A stretch of 64,000 bases of DNA from Eumeta japonica. Its lineage: Eukaryota; Arthropoda; Insecta; Lepidoptera; Psychidae. Under the pieces are notes generated by a model, which saw only the letters and a program-made list of their open reading frames with translations, searched no databases and was not told the origin of the DNA. The stretch's first letter is position 1. Every line of letters begins with the position of its first letter. The translations under genes were made by a program, and so were the position numbers. The stretch is taken from NCBI GenBank assembly GCA_005406025.1, contig BGZK01000898.1, positions 1 through 64,000 of the forward strand, given 5' to 3'. Positions 24,538-38,085 of this stretch are shown piece after piece.

Positions 24538-26349
24538 ACGCAGATGTAAACGCGGATAAAACTCATGTACATTTAAAAATATAAATACTAAAGTTACTTA
24601 GTTTGCATCCTGAGTTATTTAATGGTAAATTTCAAGAAAATCATCGACTAAAATTTCTTGCTGTGCTGCGAATTTTCGACAGTTATACGAAAGAAATCTT
24701 TGACATATTGTGTTGATTATGAACAAACTTCTCCGATAACACAGAGTGACGCTCGAGACCGCAACTCAGATCGAGATAATAAACTGGAATTTATTTCTAC
24801 GGACGAAGCAGCTGCCGCGCAAAATTTCAATGAGTTTTTCCTTCGATAAACCATTTATAAGATCATGCTAGTGTACAATAAAAAGACAATATTTACTTGG
24901 TTGCTGTTTATTTATTTTTTGTTTCAGCTAGCATAAATCAAAACAAGGACCACATCAGATATTCATATAAAATTTCGTAAGAAAATATATTTACATCGCA
25001 TTCGGGTTATTAACGGTCCCTAACATACATTGTTTTAGATACAAAAAAAAAACTGTTGTTAATAATTACTTAACTAATTATTAAATTATTTTAAGACTTT
25101 GAACCAGTGGTATATACGTTTTTAATATATCGCTTTCTTGAGGTCGGATTTGTTTTAATTTTTTGTTTGGAAAGTATCATCACAACATGGACGCGCACGC
25201 AGCGACCTCTATGCATTTACTTTTCAAACGCCATACCGACAAGTGAACGTCGAAGGAAACAACGAAAAAATTGTATTCCGCTCGACAAAAGAAATGAATT
25301 GTTGTGTAAAAAGAGAACAAAATAGTACAATATAATACAGCCGTGCGACTTAACGCGAATTGTTATTGCGCGTTATGGACGATCGTGCGAGAGTGCGCGA
25401 TGGCCCCTCGCCAAAGCCCCGACACAGCGCCGGCTGTCACCGGCGGCGACGGCTATATTCTTCTTTTTTCATTCATTATTATTCTTGTATGATTTCTAAT
25501 ATTTACCTATACTTTTTTATGCAATATTCATCTTATGAACGAAAAATTAATAATGGCTTTATCGGTGCATTTTATTTTGTAACAAATGTAATAGAAAAAT
25601 AATTTCATATGAAGATAGAATAATTTAAAGAAATATTTGAAAAAATGACAGTAAACCATGAAATATTTTAATGTAATATATAAAATATTTTTCAAACAAC
25701 GAATAAATAAACAAAACTATATTCCTATTTATTGAAAAGCTGAACCGACATACGCAAGGAAGCAGTTATCATATGTTCTACGTCAGAAGCAATGACAAAT
25801 TGTCCCACTTCTCCCTCTACACTATTTCGAAGCTTTACAAGCTCGTCACCACAGCTAGTTCACCGCGCTCGATGACATCAAAAGTTCGCTCTGACCCGTT
25901 CTTCGTAACGTTCGTTCTTTATGCAGTAACAATATTGACAAAACTCTATTTTGTACATAGAGACGTCGTGTTTGTTTTCACTGTAAATCATTCGAAAAAG
26001 CTTTTTTGTCGTGACGCGCGACGTTAAAGTTCGCAATACGCTCTTCTCCATTCGTTCCTATTCATTCTGAGAATAACAGTTTGGCCGTTATACGCGATTT
26101 TATGGCCTAGATGAGAAGTTGAGGCCGTTAAAAAGCGGCCAAGTTAAAGTACGATGTTCAAGTTGAGGATTCCGTACAACAATGTGACGATATATGAATA
26201 TCGTGTGTTTTTATTCATAGAAAAATTGGTAAGAAAACTCTTTCTCATAAGAAGTATAGAAGTAAATAAAACACTAGTTAACGTTAGAAATTTAGACAAA
26301 ATTATATGTTCCATTTTTATTTATTTAATATGCTTAATGATATATATAT

Positions 26350-26378
26350 CAAGCTAACAATAATATATTGTTAGCTTG
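26350..26378. repeat. Short palindrome
   Basis: CAAGCTAACAA and TTGTTAGCTTG flank TAATATA; perfect 11-base arms. Confidence 0.7.
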
Positions 26379-28435
26379 CCTTATACTCTCTTCTCGACAA
26401 ATACATACATACATTGTCGTGTGTGGAATTAAGAGATACAAATCGGTGAGCCGTTTAAATCAAGAGTGTTTGAAAGCAAATAGCGATAATTGTATCGAAA
26501 TGATGCTGATTCTAAAACAAAAACGTCTATACTCTGTTGTTAGTGCTCTCTATTCTAAATGCCCCTTCTAGTCGGTCGTCTATCTATAATAATCTGCGTC
26601 TCTTTCGTTCTTTATCTATAAATGGTTTAGATTCTTATCAATATATATTTTTTATATTTTGGTTGTATCAGTAATTAATAGTTACTTGCGTTTTAAATCC
26701 CAGAAAAGGCACCGTTTACTTAGTTTCCGGTGGCAAAGTCGAAAAGTGACTACGTAAAAATCTAATAATTACTATGTATAATCTAGTAATAAGTAATAAA
26801 ATATATCATTTTTAATTGCAAAGATTTTGTCTGATGTTAAAATTACATTCCTTTTTTAAAATAACGACACAAAGGTAGATATACAATTAAACCTTATTAG
26901 ATGTATGCAATAATGAGAGTCATTTAAACAACAGTAATTTTAAATTGTTATGACTAAATTGTAACAAACCGTAAATTATCAAGAACTTGGACATTAAAAA
27001 ATTAGACGCTAAATCATAAAATAGTGTAACGTTTTGTTGATATATTTACCTGTATCAGGCAATATTTGAAATTAGCATCCTTGTTACATTACTTGAGTTC
27101 ATGTGACTAAGTCACCAAGTCATTAAAATGAGACAAGTGTCATTAACAATTACATATAGATGTCTCAAAAAATCTTTGCTATTCCAAACTCATAATCTAG
27201 CTTTCTTCAACCAAAATAGGAACCAGAACAGGGATAATTTTATCAGTTTGAATTCAACATCAACGAGATATTTGTAAATTATAACTTTGTTTGTACAATT
27301 CCTAATTATTTTAAAGCAATGCGTACTTTTTATTTTTGCACACACGTTTGGATTCAAGCTGAATGAACAATTTAAATTTTCCTCTTAACTCCTTTTTAAT
27401 AAGGCTCCGAAATACCAAATTTAGATTTGTTCGCTCACACTTTTAAAAAGGGAAGAGCACCAGAAAAGTTTATCGATGGCGACTGGCAGCGTAGTTTACG
27501 GAACTTACACCTCGCTCGCCGTAAAAGGCTGTTAACGAACCTCTGGACGGCCAGTTTAACGTGCCCTTCGAGGCACACTGCGTGCGGTATGACTTCACTT
27601 GATTTAAAAACTCATCCATTTATTCATCCATGGTTAGGCATGATATCGGTACGCACCGAACGCGGTCACAGGAATGTCTTCTGAATGTACAATATTTTAG
27701 TATAATCAATATTAAGTGTATTAAACTTTACGAAGCCAAAACCTCTAAGGGCCGTACAGATGTAATCTGATAAATAAGTTATTTGTGCGTCGTGTACCAA
27801 ATAAAAAAAAGCAAAAGCGTCTACGTACAGTTCGCGAACGAAAAAAAATGATAGCGCTTTTTATTGCCAAAAGTAAGGACCGCTATTAATAAGATCTACT
27901 TAAAGCAAAATAATTGCGGCCGAAACGGCCCGAGAGCTCGTCTTATGAAGTCCTTCGGACGATATGTTTTTATTGCTCTCTTCGTTTCTATCCGAGTATA
28001 ATGTGGTCTTAACTCACCCGCATAAAAAGCACATTATTGATAGCTTTTCGAATGCGTTTCGGTTGCATTATAGTTCTTTGCCTGAAAAGACAAAAGGGCA
28101 CGTTCATTTAGGCGTCTATTATCCAATTCATATATCCAAAATTGTCCTTAAAATTATATTTTTATTTATTTTCACAATACTTATGATTGACAAAATTGTT
28201 AAACCTTTATGTATTTTTATCATTCATGTGTTATGAAAGACAATAAATGAAAAATGTTGGAGAGAGCATGGAATTTAAAAAGTATATAGTATAAAACCAT
28301 TTACAATAGGTTCACAGCGAATGGTCAATGTTCCGTATCAATATGTTCAGCAGTTTTTAATTGCATAAATAATCTGTAAATCAATCTCTCCAATTACCTA
28401 CGGTATTTAATAACTTGATTGTAGATAATTAAATA

Positions 28436-28505
28436 AAACAATTTTTGAAGACTATTTTGTATATAACGTATATTCAATATATATAACGTATATTAAAAAA
28501 TATAC
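28436..28505 (+). repeat. AT-rich direct repeat
   Basis: TATATAACGTATATT occurs twice within about 25 bases, followed by TAAAAAATATA. Confidence 0.5.
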
Positions 28506-28910
28506 CTCTTTGGCAATTTACATTATTAAAGTTTGAAAAAACATTAAATGTAACTATTGTTGGTTTTATTGTTTCACTAAAATCCGGTGTTAATAATAAA
28601 TACTGCAATCTTACATTAGAATACTTGTAATAAGTAGGATTTTATAAAGTCGGTAGGAGTTTTTAATTTTATTGTGTGTTATAAGTAAATTGTTATTATT
28701 GTATGCATAGATTACATCATTAGGCAGAAAAAAAAACTTATAATATTCGTCTGTTTTATTGTGTTTAATTAAAATTTTGTGTTTAAAATAACTAACTTCA
28801 CTTTTACTTATAGATATTTATTTTTATACTAAATTTTATTTTTATACTATCATTTATCCCGACTTCGTCCAAATACTACTCAATACTTCGTGGTGACCGG
28901 CAACAGAGTT

Positions 28911-29213
28911 CAAATCGAAAGCGAGACGGGGAGCAGAATCGGGATGCGAGACCGTGAGCTATCGCAATCGAAAACCAGACCGAGCTTAAAATCGACTGCG
29001 GGATTAAAAGTAAAATTCACAGCGTGATTGGAACTGACCCCAATCTCGTTCCGAAACGAGAAGCGGTACCGAAATCAAAATTCGGAACAACGTCAGGACC
29101 GAGAATCAGAATCGGAATTTACTTAAATCAAGACAGGATTTGGAATCAAGAGCGGGAGAAACAGGCACCAAGAGCGGAATCCGGAACATGGCTAACAGTG
29201 TAATCGGTCGATA
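28911..29213 (+). repeat. Degenerate purine-rich GAATCGG array
   Basis: About 300 bases built from variants of GAATCGGGA, GAAACCAGA, GAACTGA, GCGGGA and similar words. No fixed period is seen. Related sequence in the opposite orientation (GATTCCGATC words) lies at 35.5, 40.3 and 47.8 kb. Confidence 0.6.
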
Positions 29214-32200
29214 CGCAAAATGTAAGAATTCATTACATGTCCAGGCCGGTGGAGCCTCGGGCGGAAGCTACTTTTTTAATATAGAGCGTGAGTTTTTTTT
29301 TTTTCATAACTAATAAACATCCTTTGAAACTATCGACCTTTTCATTGATTGTTCCCTTCTTTTATTTAATTGATACTAACATTTTCAAATTATTTGATTC
29401 GTATTATTTTAGCATCTCTTAATGGATTAATTAAAATCATATATGCTTTCAAACCTGTTTTTGTTTAAATTTCTATCTGACGACTTATAAGATAAAATTG
29501 GAAAAAACTCTGTATCTTCCAAAAAAATAAAAATTTGCTTCCAATTCAATTCACCCTTCAATCTCGAACTCCAAAACAAAAACTTCCATTATGTAATCAG
29601 GATTCTCGGCTTCCTTCTGTGTTCGGTATAATTTCTTACGTGAAATGGTTTTTGAGGTAATTCGTAGCTATATACGGATAGATAGACATGCATCCGAATT
29701 CGTTTTATATTTTGACATATTTTGTTAAAAATTGTGACAATCATTACATATAGCTTTTAAAACACTTATAAACTTATTACAGAACGCGTTAAACATAGTA
29801 AATAGGTAAGAATAATTGTTATGTTGTAATTGTTTACATTTGTATGTCATATATAACAAAGTCATTAGATTATTTGTTATTGTGTTTTTTTTAGCAAATT
29901 CATAGTAAGTAAAGAGAATTACAAGCCGCATGCGAAACTAACGTGCGATTCACAATTACATGTACAGCTACCTGCACAACTGTATTGAAAAATATTAAAA
30001 TTATTAGCAATATGTGAAAATTCTATTATGTCGAGTGTGTTCGACAAAATGATCAACAGAACAAAAACCTACGAAGTGTGGCTCGAGAAGTATGTTCATG
30101 TTTGTAACGACCGAGTTTCGAAGGAGGCAGTGATGTTTTGAATTAGATCTCCCGGCTTATTGTGTCAGTTTTCACGACTACTCGGCCACCGATCGAAGAG
30201 GACCCGGATGCGAGATGTTTATTTATCGAATAAAGCTACAGTATATTTCATGGGTAAAAATTAAAACGGACAATGGCCATAAGTGTTATGTAGCCATTGA
30301 AAGATAACGATACGGATCGCCAGTCGTATAAAACTGTCGCATAACAGTCTCAACATTTGAACAAAAAGCATGTGGATTGTGTATTAGATATACATGTGCA
30401 AATTTTATACTGAATATGTTAAGTGCTGCCAATACGACTTGCTAATTTTGTTATATAAATAATTTAGTCTTGTTATTTAACTACATGACTCAATTAACTA
30501 CATAGAAAACTACTTTCAGAGCATTTGTCGCTGTACTCTCTGTATCGATTCTATTTTTCCCACATATGACCAATGCGGCTTATTATCATACGATTGTATA
30601 TTACTATTTACTAATTATCCAGTACTATACCAAAGTGCGCCCGCTTATGACATGACCAACTTTCACACGTTGGATTATATATGTTAGATAAATTCTACGA
30701 TATATCAAAACTAGGTCTCAGACCCCCGTCGTCTGGCTAACCGAGAAGGATTATGGCAGACACAGCGTAAATTCTTTTAAAAAGTCTAAAATTATTGCAA
30801 GACACTTAGACTTATCATCTCTCAGACCTATTACCGTCTTACCATGATTTTGGTTGATGGTACTGTAGTACGTTTGATTGATTTCCGTTATCGGAAGCTA
30901 AATTTATTCTCCGCTTTCAGACTATAAGACAAAAAAAAACTTGCATATCGGTAGTTTTAGAGTTTTTCAAACCCTTGATAAAGCTGAGTGCAATGACATC
31001 GACTTGTATTCTGCGACACGGACTATAATACTATATTCATATACAAAGCGCACGAGTGCTTTTTGCAAGGCATCTAGGAGTGTACCCAGCTATTCCAATG
31101 CTTATATTGCAAATAAATATTAGGCAACAGAGGCATCGACAACGCGTTACCAGCTTCGATAAACGGAGGTAGAAATATCGTTATAGCTGACGGTTGTATC
31201 GGTTCTAAAATCAAAAATTTTTTTATACGCGTCGGAATCGTCAAATCCATATAAGGTTAGTAAGTTATGATTACTCCGGGTAGCCTTTGTTTCAGAAGAC
31301 AAACGAAGTAGAAGTAGCCGAACAAGAATTTTCCTTATTTATCCCCATAATGCCTATAGATACCTACAATCATAAGTCAAGTTTCCAGAACTCATTACGA
31401 CAAAGGTCAATTTTAGAAGTATATATGAAGGAGCTGTAGTAAGTTTAGCATTACATATTTTTTTATGACACTTCCACAGACTATTTTGTATTATTTTTAT
31501 TTTAATTGAAATTTTTATATCTTTTTACTATTTTAATAAATTATTACTAAAGTTTCTAAACTTTGTATGCGTTAGCTTTAGAATGCAATTAATTGGATTT
31601 CATTTATATTTTGGGTGTATTTTATTACGATTTCTACGTTTACACTTTTTGCAAAAGTGTTGTCATAATCCAGGGTACAAGATTTTTCAGCTTCCTCGAA
31701 ATTTATATTATATTTGTACGATATTGTAATATATTATGAATGAGGTGACGTAATAAAGAGTTATGTTGTCTTTTTGTCATTTATGGATCGGAAAACCTAA
31801 TAATTACTTTTGGAGTCACTGGATTTAGCGTATGATATTATGGAATTTACATTCAATATTTTACAATAAGCTGTTTTATTAGATTTTTTAGGTTCAAAAT
31901 TACAAATTGTCAAAAGCAAAAAAAATATAAATGCATGACTTAGATCAAACAGAATGTAATTAAGTTCTTTTCGATGCGCCAATTGCTTTTGTATTTAGCA
32001 ACAACAACCTCTTTTAGAGACATTTGTTTTGAGATATACGGACAGAAAAATGAAATTACATGCACAGAGACAAAACATACTAATCGCTTGTTTTAACATA
32101 CATCTTTTAAAAGATTGAGCTATTACTATACAAAATACGATTTAGAAACAATATTAACTAATTACTTTATACCACTATACTCTTGGTTCTCGTATTAATT

Positions 32201-33141
32201 TAAAAAAAATCGTGAGCAATTATTTATTTCAAGTAATATTGAGTTATATAAAAAAAAATCAATGCAAATAAAAGAAGCCGAAAAAAAGCGTTAAGGTAAA
32301 TTTGTATCTAAATTAAAGAAAAATGTATTTATAAATAATATTTTCCAGGAAAAAATGGATCAAATATAAATGGGGCCTCCCGTGTTTCAGCGCTACAACC
32401 TTTAATATACAATTATTGAACGCGTCTTAATAAATTGAGTCGAAGAAATTATTAAACAGTTTTTTTCTTGATTTAATTTCTGGATGCGAGTTGAATGTCA
32501 CTAGTCGAATTACTTGAGGGTCACTGCGAATGTATAGGAGCGGAAGGCGACAAACGTCTTTTAAAATTTTATCGGACAATAAAAATGGAACTTCAACCTT
32601 CGATGAATGTTCATTGATCGATCGTTATACGTTATATGTTTCACAATTTGAATAATGAAAGCGGATGTCTAATTATAGACGTTTACTTCAAATTAAATTC
32701 CAGGTAACAATTTCTTAACTTAAATTAATATAGCTATATATCTCTAAGACTTGATTTTAGATCTATTTCTAGATTAAATTGTAAATAAATTGCTTTGTCA
32801 CTAGTTGATTTTTTATGAACTCCTAAATATATATTTTTCTATTGCAAACATCTTTACTTTTTAATTTTGCATACCTAAAGGCTTCTAACGGTACCCTATT
32901 ACTACACCTATTTCATTCGTCTGTTCGTCTGTTCGCGCGTATGTCCTATGTTTAAAGGTCTTTATTTCCTGGAACGTGATTGATAGTTATTTAAATTTTT
33001 TGCAGAATATGTGTTGTTATAGTGGACATCCTAAGAGATTATATAAATAATAAAAAAATAATATATCAAGGGGTAATTTCTATAATAAACGTGTTAATAA
33101 ATATGGGCAAACTCTGAAATAAAACAACAAATAATAAATAC
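29214..33141. other. No gene seen
   Basis: AT-rich. A slightly GC-richer block at 30090-30350 ends with CGTATAAAACTGTCGC, which could be a TATA element, but no start or donor follows. Frames at 29725-29931, 30941-31123 and 31797-31982 look random. Confidence 0.45.
32893..32945 (-). repeat. Short fragment of lepidopteran-type repeat
   Basis: GGTACCCTATTACTACACC followed by CGTCTGTTCGTCTGTTCGCG resembles the reverse of the GGGTTCCG / GACAGACAGACA end. Only about 50 bases are recognisable. Confidence 0.35.
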
Positions 33142-33826
33142 TGGCCAAGAGCATGTCGGACCATGCTTATTATATTGCTCCGAAGCCATTATTACAAAGA
33201 AATGCACTACATATGCAAAAATACATTGTTACAATTTTTTCCAGGGTTCCCGCACAAAATAATTATAAACACATTAGTCGTCTATAACTAGAAAAACAAG
33301 TAGGTACCTATGTCGACTATTACTATTAAATTAGTGTAAACTAAAGTACGTCAGCAAAAGAGTGTCTCCATATCATTGACGTCCTTTTGTTGAAAAGCGC
33401 AGTTTTTCGGAAATAACTCAAAAACAGTATATCCGATCATGTTCAAAATAAACTTTTAGAAATAAACCTATTTTTTTTTTTAAACTTTTGCTTTTCTTAG
33501 AAATCTTAAAAATTGCTTAGAAATCTTAAAATTTTTTTTTTTAGAATTTTCGAAATATATACCACACGTTGATGTTTGCTGAAAAATATTTTTTTCACCT
33601 CTTGTTCCATGTATGGATTGCCTCCCCCCAAACCCCTTCTAATACTTATATTTGTTATGTAACTACCAAAATAAGTAGCGGCTTATACATGACACCTACA
33701 CTATCAATTTTCTCAATAAACATCTTGTAGTTTTTAAATAAAATGCCTGTGACATACGAACGGAAGGACGACAGACATGACGAAAGTATATGGGTTCCGT
33801 TTTTGCCGTTTTGGCTCGGAATTCAA
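33142..33826 (+). repeat. Lepidopteran-type interspersed repeat, near full length
   Basis: It starts TGGCCAAGAGCATGTCGGACC and ends with ACGACAGACATGACGAAAG, TGGGTTCCGTTTTTGCCG and TTGGCTCGGAA. Both ends are ones I recognise from a repeat common in moths and butterflies (GGCCAAGxGCGAGTCGG ... GACAGACATGACGAA...GGGTTCCGT). The interior is AT-rich with T runs and a short direct duplication at 33488-33533 (CTTAGAAATCTTAAAA twice). No coding sequence is evident, so it is probably non-autonomous. Confidence 0.6.
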
Positions 33827-36036
33827 AAAACCAACTAAATTTCATTCAACCTAGCACTAAAAAATCTAAACTGAATAAAAAAATACAATTTTATTTGGTC
33901 AATATACAGCACAAATATATTGTCTGGTAGTGTAGATTCGTGCTAGGTCCTTAAGTCCTTTACAACTTTGAGAGATCTTCTTTGCACAGATTTTTGTTAA
34001 TTACAATGGCTTAAAAGCTTGTTTTTAAAAAACAGTCTAGCTGTTACTCTTGGGACATTTCCACTGGTTTCCGGAAAGTTTAAATGAGTGGGGTTATTGA
34101 ACAATCTACGGCTCATCAAATAGTTAACGGTTAAAATCCTACTCGTTAAATTAAAGGTGGCTCATCCGTGACAAAGATCAAATCTCGGCAAACAGAATCA
34201 TCTCCATTTGACATATAAAAGGAAATGAGTTGTAAAAAGTCTAGGAAAAAAGTATAATGATTTTGAAAACATATGTTTGATACACGCCTGATGAAATAAA
34301 AAATATTTTTCACTTTCGTTTTCGTGAAATAAGTAATGAAAATTAAATTAAAAAATGAGTATAATAAAGGTAAGGCCTTGATTCAAACTCATTTAAAACT
34401 GTGACTGCTGTGATTTGACCGACAATTTCCGTACACTTGTCAATTTTTTCAATTATAATTCGTACGGGGAAAAGCGCTCGCTCACGGGCAGAGATCGATT
34501 GCATTTCATAACTGCCCGATTTCACTAAAGAAAAAGCTTTCGGCGAAAGATAATAAATCATAAAATGAATAAGCACATTTATGCCTCGGCCCTTTGACGG
34601 TAGTATAACGCCCATCGGCCGAAGTGAGTATTCGAACTTTGTTTGTACGAAGTTGTATGCGTGCGCGACGCCAGCGCCGCCCGCGCCCCTCCCGGCCGTT
34701 CCGCGTGTAAATGTTTACTTAGGACGAAATTTCGTATTTGTCCAGTCAACAGCGGAATCTTTTACGTAATACGATTTTTGTTTATGAGAATCCAAAAAGG
34801 ACGTACTGTGCGTCTCGTAAGTAATAACCGGAGTTTATAAATACATGTTTCGTCTCTGTTACAACAGTCATAGTCATCGAAAAAGTATAGGTTTTTCATT
34901 AGTCCCACAACTGAGGTAATGTACTTACTAATAGCCCCTTCATTAATTAATACGCTTCATTCATAGCGCTTCTAAAGCGCATTAACGATTGAAAGAAAAG
35001 GCCAGTACTTACTTCCATCTAGTCATAATAAAGTACCTTGAAATGATCAGACAATGAGTTTCTTCGATTCCTTTATATCTACAAATCCGAATCAGAACTG
35101 CGTAATGAATTGCTACTAGCTACCGCCTCCACCTTTCGTGTTGAGGACTGCGCCCACGCCTTTACCACTGGCGAGACTCTGAAAGTCTGCGTTTTACGAC
35201 TTTGAAATTACATTCTGATTAAAATATGTTTTTTTTAATTTACAACGGGCCAACCAAACCCAAGAGTATTTCACTTAAAAGCTTATTTAAGGGTATACAA
35301 GTTTAAGAAACTATTTGTGTTTAGATTAATCGAATCCGTATTTGTAACGTTCTCTTTTCTTACAGTGAGTATTGCATATTACCAATAAAAAATATAGTTT
35401 TTAAGAATTAAGGTCGAAATTGGTAAACGAAACATAAGTACGTTCTCACGGACATTAATCATGTCCAGTGATCGACGCTCGACATTATTTCCTTTAAACT
35501 TCTGTTTCGATCACGGCCCCCCTCACGACGCAGGTCCTGATCATAATTCCGACACCGCTCTGATTCTGAACGTGATTTCAATTCAAATTTTGATCCCGAT
35601 CTTACTTATTTGACGTGAATACGTCTTTAAATTTGCTTCCATAGTGGGAGACAATTCAGAAAACTGATGATAAAATGATAACTGATGATATTTATTATTT
35701 ACGTCAAAAATTTAATTGCACCACTCGATAGCTGAAGAAGCAAATAATTCGTTACGTTTATTGATGACTGTGAAACATCGCGTGCAGCGGAAGGGGAAGA
35801 GCCGATATTTTGAAGTCGTTTCGCTGCGGCACAAAATTTGTTTTTATTGCAAATTTTGACTCGGAGATGCAAGCGTCTTCGTTTTAATTTTATATGTATA
35901 TATAGAGCTAAAGTGAAAAATTGAAATCAATCCAATATCAGTCTATAATCGTCAAAAAGCCAAATCAAAATATAAAGATCGTATATGGTCGAAAAGCGTT
36001 TTTCAAGAACAATCCAAATATACCGTTAAATACAAC
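33827..36036. other. No gene seen; GC patch at 34.66-34.71 kb
   Basis: GCGCGACGCCAGCGCCGCCC and CGCCCCTCCCGGCCGTTCCG form a small CpG patch crossed by overlapping short frames (34343-34840). No recognisable protein. Confidence 0.4.
35468..35612 (-). repeat. Degenerate GATTCCGATC-type array
   Basis: Words such as TCGATCACG, CCTGATCATAATTCCGACAC, GATTCTGAACG and GATCCCGATC on the plus strand: the complement of the 28.9 kb array. Confidence 0.5.
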
Positions 36037-36302
36037 ATGACTACTGGGGACGAAAAAGAATGAAGGCGTCCGAGCAAATCAACGACGACGCCATTACACC
36101 TGCGGCTGAGGCGACCGAGGTCATGCAAGTGGATGATGTAATTGCTTCTACATCCACTCTGGATTGTATAGACATCGATTATGTGCGAACACCGATTATT
36201 AAAGACATAGTTATCAGCAACTATTCACGTTTCACTACTAAGTTTATAATTACACAAAATTTGAAAAACTTGTTAGTATTCAAAAATAATTGCACTAAAT
36301 GA
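36037..36302 (+). pseudogene. Possible 5' fragment of a retrocopied gene, weakly like proteasome subunit Rpn3/PSMD3
   Basis: An ATG at 36037 opens MTTGDEKE and then meets a stop. Adding one base to the A run near 36059 would join it to a second frame that starts MKASEQINDDAITPAAE (36060) and stays open to 36302. The composition is protein-like: acidic, Ala/Thr/Asp-rich, few rare features. I see a loose resemblance to the start of proteasome lid subunit Rpn3: an acidic head containing an EMK-type motif, then TLxxIxxxVR...IxK...SRF spacing. The resemblance fades after residue 75, and there is no conserved C-terminal PCI domain in the following sequence. A truncated processed pseudogene is my best guess. 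An unrelated orphan first exon or chance ORF is quite possible. No poly(A) tail or target-site duplication was recognised. Confidence 0.27.
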
Positions 36303-36929
36303 TTTGCTCAAAGAAATTGTTATCCGTTACATACACGTGTTCAAGTAAAATAAATGGTGGTGCCCACGACACAGCCAAACCCTATTTTTTTTAGTTCTAC
36401 GCAGGTGGACATGATATAAATTCTCGTTTTTATTTTTCACTCGATATCGTATTCCTACACCTGACATCGTAGTACGGTCGGGATCACCATCAAAAATCCC
36501 CTAACCCATCCATAACTTGGTACGTAAAACGACTTAAAAGTGTACAAACCTAGAAAACCTATTTTTTTACAAAATAGCACGTTTATGAAATTGGAAATAA
36601 ATAGGTTTCCTAGTTAACATAATATTCTAGGTGTGTAAAAACATTTCCCAAATTTATTTTCATCTTCAACTAAATATCTTACATGAAATAAGACCCTGTG
36701 ATTCAGAGTTCATTTTATCGTGTTCCAGAATAATAAATAAAAATGTAGGGACTTCCATAAAAGGTACGGCGTCACGAAATATATCATTGTACAAAATTAA
36801 TGCGTATTATTTTCTATTCCATTATGTTTTTACTTGTAGATATCGTTGTGATACACGGCTTAGTCTTATATTCCTTTGCTGCTTTTGTGAGATCTTCTCT
36901 ACGTATCACCTTTCAAGAATTGCCTTCGA

Positions 36930-37215
36930 AGGCGACTGGTTTCAGGTTCGAAATGTGATTATGTATATTAGCGAATGAGCTTTTAATTTTAATCAAATTT
37001 GGCAACTTACCCCGTGCTCGGAAAAGCACGTTAAGCTTTCGGTCCTGAGAATTGGAAACCGTGCTGGTGATCGATGTCACCAGTGCGGTTTCCAATTCGG
37101 CGGTCGTTAGCAACATTCAATTCGCACTGGGCAAGCGTGGAGTGCTGAGGTCCGAGGCCCACGATTTGAAATGAAAGGAACATGTGAAAGTATGCCTCTT
37201 GAGTAAGGTAATACA
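36930..37215 (+). repeat. SINE-like dispersed repeat, copy A
   Basis: A tRNA-like B box (AGGTTCGAAATG, about 36944-36955) is followed by a body holding AGCACGTTAAGC, GGTCCTGAGA, a strong hairpin at 37049-37098, and then a GTGCTGAGG...GCCTCTTGAG tail. Its order of blocks is shared with copies near 46.5 and 53.8 kb. The copies are old and match only in blocks. Short ORFs across it are not genes. Confidence 0.6.
37049..37098. repeat. Hairpin inside SINE-like copy A
   Basis: GAATTGGAAACCG... pairs with CGGTTTCCAATTC. The arms are about 20-22 bases with two or so mismatches around a 6-base loop (TCGATG). The other two copies keep only the inner part (for example TCACCGCATTGGTGA near 46554), so the stem was probably built from the family's natural inner repeat. 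Confidence 0.65.
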
Positions 37216-37860
37216 AACTAGACACTGGATAAAACTTAAACAATTTGATAATATGATTAGGTCTCTCTTTTCGTATATATTTACATGTATAGTATATATT
37301 TTTTCATTACAAATAATATTTTTTTCATTACAAGATTATTATAAACATAAAATTATAAGTAGGGCACGATGGAAAAATGACATCAAAGTAATAATTCAGT
37401 TTTATTAAGTAAAATACTCAGATCTTATTAACTACACTATCATTCACGATCCACCCTACATTCGTAAAAACATTTTTAACGCTTGTGTACAATTAAGGGT
37501 GTGTATAATTCAAACTCATTAGCGAGTTTGAGCCCTCGCGAGTTCGGGCCCATACGCAACCGAAATTCCGTAATAATGTTCCCGTAGCGAGTAATTAACA
37601 TATAACATTTTGGCAGAAATTTACGACTAAAAGTTTCGCCTTTGAAAATTTTATCGTGTGGACCTCCGCGCTCTAGATTTGATGCGAGTTTTATTTTAGC
37701 TTATACTTCGTTTTAGGGGGGAAAAAAAAAATTATTAGCGTCTATATTTTTTCGACTTTTGTTGTAGTCTCACATCAACTATTAACTCGCAGTAGATCTG
37801 TTACTTATTCTATTGTGTGAGGTGCTAATTCGCGGAAATCCGTAATAGACGCTTGTCTGC

Positions 37861-38085
37861 AACATGCATTAATATGCAGCATGCAACCCACCGCTGACCC
37901 TCGAATCTGTTTTTCCACAAGTTATATTGTTATAACGATTAGCGGACTAAGATAAAAAAAATAACACTTGCTCAGGTGTTCGATATCCTCTCAAATCAAT
38001 GTTCAATTCTTTGGATAGAGATTCGTAGTGGAAGAACAGATTCGAGGGTCAGCGGTGGATTGCACGCTGCATGTTAATGCATTTT
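37861..38085. repeat. Long inverted repeat / foldback element (58-base arms)
   Basis: The arm 37861-37918 (AACATGCATTAATATGCAGC... to ...TGTTTTTCCAC) is matched by the reverse complement of 38028-38085, with about six mismatches in 58. The loop is 109 bases. Arm sequence includes CCACCGCTGACCCTCGAATC, unlike the AT-rich surroundings. Pairing may continue weakly for about 10 bases outward. It could be a small MITE, a foldback element, or a hairpin-RNA source. No TSD was fixed. Confidence 0.85.

Larger units (their letters stand above)
22402..28910. other. No gene seen; palindrome-rich near 23-24.5 kb
   Basis: Right of the transposon are the 23.0 kb inverted repeat, the 24.4 kb palindromes, a GC patch at 25370-25450 and several short frames (24658-24849, 25107-25325, 25360-25602, 25773-26027, 26154-26571, 27427-27684, 27964-28236). 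None matches a known protein, and most are Ile/Phe/Lys-rich as expected of AT-rich DNA. Confidence 0.45.

Noticed and set aside
30300..30350. Promoter around CGTATAAAACTGTCGC
   Set aside because: A TATA-like word alone is common in AT-rich DNA, and no splice donor, start codon or leader follows it.
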